A DNA stretch of 64,000 nucleotides from Euborellia annulipes. Lineage: Eukaryota > Arthropoda > Insecta > Dermaptera > Anisolabididae. The position numbers and the translations under genes were made by a program. Of the stretch, positions 61,041 to 64,000 are shown in pieces. Under the pieces are notes generated by a model. That model did no database searches. It was not told the DNA's origin and saw nothing but the letters and a program-made list of their open reading frames with translations. The stretch lies in assembly GCA_023213315.1 (NCBI GenBank), contig JAKCPI010001563.1, positions 124,001 to 188,000 on the forward strand, in the 5' to 3' direction. The number at the start of each line of letters is the position of its first letter. The first letter of the stretch is position 1.

Positions 61041-62540
61041 TATTAAAATTTAATAATTATCATTTTGGGACCATAATAGAAAATTCAAAACATATTTGAT
61101 AAAATATCAAGTAATTTTCTTTCTTCTTTAATTAAGGAAATAATTGTATGTAATGTGATGATAAAGATATAATTATAATATATTTATTTTTAATTTTAAA
61201 TTAAATTAATATCTAAAAGACATTTGTAAGATAACGTTCTGATAAAGGAGTAAAAACAAAATATAATATTATATTTGTATTACATCTATAATTTGCCCAT
61301 GGCTCAAGATGCGTCGATCAGAAGCGCAAACATGAGAGTGATGGGCTCGAAACCTTCAATTTCCCTTTCCCTCCCCTCCGTAGGTACACATGCCCTGTAG
61401 TTTAAGAGGAAGGAAAAGTCTTAGGTTCGTTTCTGTGGAGCTGGGGGAGAGATTGATAGAAATAAGGCCTGAGAGAGGAATAAGAGCAATTGCAAGACTG
61501 GACGCAGTACATGTATTTATTTAATTTGAAAATATTTTATTTACATTTACGTATTTTATAAATTTTTTTTATAAGAGAATGGATCTATATTGTGTTCCAA
61601 GGGTCAATGATTGGCTTTCCATCCTTAACAATGAAATGTATTTAAGAAATGAGAAATTCATTTAAATAAATTTGGGCGGATATCGTCACTCGATATAATA
61701 TAAATGATTTAGATGGCGAATAAGTCTCAAAAAAATAAAAAGGAAAATTTTTTATCGTAACGGTAGAATATTTTTTTGGAGTGAAGCTGACATAGAATAA
61801 GGAACAAAGAGGCGAGCGAAACCCTAAATCGGGCTCCGTAGAAATACTTGAACATTACCCGAACTTTTAACAATATATCTTAAGGAAAAAATTGTTAAAT
61901 TTTGTTCAAATGTAAGTCTCTTGCATGATATCCAATAGAATTATGTCTCTGTGCACAGAGTTTCTTAGGTATTGATGTGTATCCGATTACACAGGGTTAG
62001 TTTTTATAGCTATACATACATAGAGATCAGAGGCGGATTTAAACATTTTAGAACCCTAACCTGTACACATCTATAAATAAATTTTATATACAAACCAACA
62101 CTATTCCATTTCTTTATTATATAGTCTTAAAGCGCAAATATAAGAGCGCGAATTTCGGGTCTGACTTCCTTTTAAATCCGACTCTGATAGAGACCATTTT
62201 AATATAAGTATAGGCTCACTAAATAATATGAGAAATTTATGATCAGAGTGGCCGAAGTCACAAGTTAAAAAAAAAAAATATTTAATTATTCCACAAAAAC
62301 CTGCTTGCTTCTCAAACGATTTTGATTAAAATTCAAAAATCAATTATTTTTTAGATGCTCTTTAAAATGTATATTCTCATTTTGTCCTCAAAATCGTTTG
62401 AAGCACACTTTACTCTTATACTTCATAGATGAAATAGGAGAAATGGTTGTCATGGTATCAAAAATATAAATATTTTCCCATGTCTAGAGGTAAACCTCTT
62501 GAATTCTAATATATCGGCGGAAGCTAAATATATGTCAATA
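61041..62540. other. Intergenic, downstream of ELAPOR
   Basis: A weak tRNA-like stretch at about 61290-61365 (TGGCTCAAGATG and GGGCTCGAAACC). A short inverted piece of repeat B at about 62310-62430. No gene recognised. Confidence 0.4.
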
Positions 62541-62980
62541 CATGGGCGCACCCTGCGAGGAACAGGGGGGGAGACAGCTGCCTCCCCCCCCCCCCCCAGA
62601 AGCAAGAAAAAAAATTAAATGTTTATAAAGTATTGAAACGAAACAAAATTAGGTAGGGCGATGGCGAATATTCAGTTTTTTACCACACTGAAATGGTGTG
62701 TAAAAAACCAAGAATTATCTTGAGCCACCTAGTCACTAGAGGTCCCAGGGGGAGCCCTGAGGAGCCAGAGACACGCGGGTGTGTTGTGTGTCATAGTGCA
62801 CGATGCACCAGGAGTAACAAAACCGGGAATGAATTTTTCTGTAGGACTCGAGGGTTTTTATGACTTTAATTCGAAAGCTTTTCCTCTCTATATATATAAA
62901 AAAAAAAAGCTATGTCACAATCTGGACGACCATGATCTGCCCCCCCCCCCCCCTTAGATTTGATCCTGGGTACGCCCTTG
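62541..62980. mobile_element. hAT-type MITE with poly-G ends, interrupted copy
   Basis: Inverted relative to 49774-50033. Ends CATGGGCGCACCCTG and GGGTACGCCCTTG; flanking 8-mers TGTCAATA (62533-62540) and TGTTAATA (62981-62988) match at 7 of 8. A segment of about 155 bp (about 62667-62822) has no match in the sister copy and looks like a later insertion. Confidence 0.75.
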
Positions 62981-63011
62981 TGTTAATATATAATGTAAAT
63001 ATATGTCGACA

Positions 63012-63092
63012 CAAAAAATCTGGTGTGACAAGCACAGAACAAATTTCAATTATCGAAGGTAAGAGGTGTGCGACTAGTTACACCAGATTTTT
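63012..63092. mobile_element. AATCTGGTGTGAC hairpin, copy 6
   Basis: AAAAAATCTGGTGTGAC and TACACCAGATTTTT ends, centre CGAAGGTAAG. Preceded by GTCGACACA, the tail seen in other copies. Confidence 0.7.
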
Positions 63093-63139
63093 AAATCTAA
63101 CACTACAGTGCGAGTGAAAAATATGAGATCACCTTAAAA

Positions 63140-63900
63140 CAGGGATGAGCAACCCGCGGCCCGTTAAACATGTTTATGCGGCCAGCCAAGCATTTCTAAA
63201 ATTGAAAATAAATATTTTTTTATTTTAATTTTATCATTATCAGTATACCCAGTATAGAAAGGATCGAGGGAAAATAGGTTTTTAGGGGTGTGTAGAGAAA
63301 AAAGAGGGGGTTTCGATGTGGATACAGTTCCCGAATACTTTCAAATAGAAGTGATTGACATGCAGAATAATACCGATTTAAAAATGTATTTTTCTCAGTA
63401 AACATCGAAAATTTTTATAAGTCTTATGTGAGTGCTGAGAAATTTCCCCTTTTGACGAAAAATGCAAAGCAAATGATGCCTCTGTTCGAAAGTACGTGTG
63501 TTTGCGAACAATTATTTTCACCCATGAAATTAATCAAAATTGACCATCGATCATGACTGAGGTTTGCACGATTAGGAAGTTCCATACGTGTGTGTAGCTA
63601 CCTTATCAATTCCTGCTGATATTAATCAGCTTGTATCGAAAAAACAGTGCCAAATTTCTCATTACAAATTTCAAGTAAATTTGTTTTTTTTTTTTTGTTC
63701 TTTTCTTGTTTGTTTTTATTTTGCATTAAAATTTGTATATGAAATCTTTACTTTTTTTTTAAATTTTATATTTTTTCATTCTTATGTTTATTATAAATAT
63801 AAAGTTTTGTAAATTATTAATAAGTGTTACTTTATGTGCGGCCCACCAAAAAATTTTAAAATTTAAATTGGCCCGTTGATTAAAAAGGTTGCTCACCCCG
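63140..63900 (+). mobile_element. hAT transposon relic with decayed transposase
   Basis: Ends CAGGGATGAGCAACC and GGTTGCTCACCCCG are inverted, flanked by CCTTAAAA (63132-63139) and CCTTAAAT (63901-63908), 7 of 8. Inside, broken frames read EYFQIEVIDMQNNTDLK (about 63334-63384), CVCEQLFSPMKLIKIDHRS (about 63497-63553) and VATLSIPADINQLVSKKQCQ (from 63594 in another frame), the C-terminal dimerisation region of hAT transposases. Frameshifts and stops make it non-functional. Confidence 0.8.
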
Positions 63901-64000
63901 CCTTAAATTATTAAAATAAATAATGGTAGATTGCAAATTTAATAAAATTCATTTTATATAGGGCCTATAATAACTATATCTAAGTGAAAAACTAAATATA

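Noticed and set aside
1..64000. CRISPR arrays, rRNA genes and prokaryotic operons
   Set aside because: No regularly spaced repeats with unique spacers, no rRNA-like blocks, and all recognised genes are intron-bearing metazoan genes.

Overview
The window is AT-rich eukaryotic DNA with small exons, GT-AG introns and very dense interspersed repeats. The spliced genes read as metazoan orthologues. Repeat style, intron sizes and protein divergence suggest an arthropod, most plausibly a copepod such as a sea louse; the species is an inference.

Genes, left to right: a short two-exon C-terminal piece of an unrecognised gene on the minus strand (658-4448); PSMD13/Rpn9, a 26S proteasome lid subunit (5332-10979, +, 8 exons); SLC10A7, a membrane transporter-like protein (23448-29454, +, last exon tentative); an unrecognised acidic 346-residue protein coded in one exon (31179-32219, -); a TMCC/Dementin-type ER coiled-coil membrane protein (39067-45533, +, 9 exons); PRUNE1, a DHH phosphoesterase (48025-51161, +, 6 exons); and an ELAPOR1/2 (KIAA1324/EIG121) orthologue (53455-61040, +, 16 exons), which carries an apparent one-base frameshift just after its membrane helix. 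A perfect palindromic RFX X-box lies about 145 bp upstream of the ELAPOR start. The genes look like independent housekeeping or membrane-traffic loci; no operon-like or pathway relation is evident.

The rest is repeat landscape. The most striking part is 12252-17521, a nested palindrome: a 1.3 kb foldback unit with tRNA-like ends, repeated in inverted orientation about a 110 bp centre, so that two 2.5 kb arms face each other. The arms share a nested hAT-type element with the same 8-bp target duplication. Other foldbacks at 2434-2537, 2871-3024, 43254-43558 and 46646-46790 also carry tRNA-like sequence at one or both ends. Further repeats include hAT-type MITEs with poly-G ends and 8-bp target duplications, a decayed hAT transposase (63140-63900), a foldback mariner relic (26000-26676), Penelope-like and LINE reverse-transcriptase fragments, a possible solo LTR, and a hairpin motif (CTGAAGA, stem, CGAAACGT) at eight or more loci.
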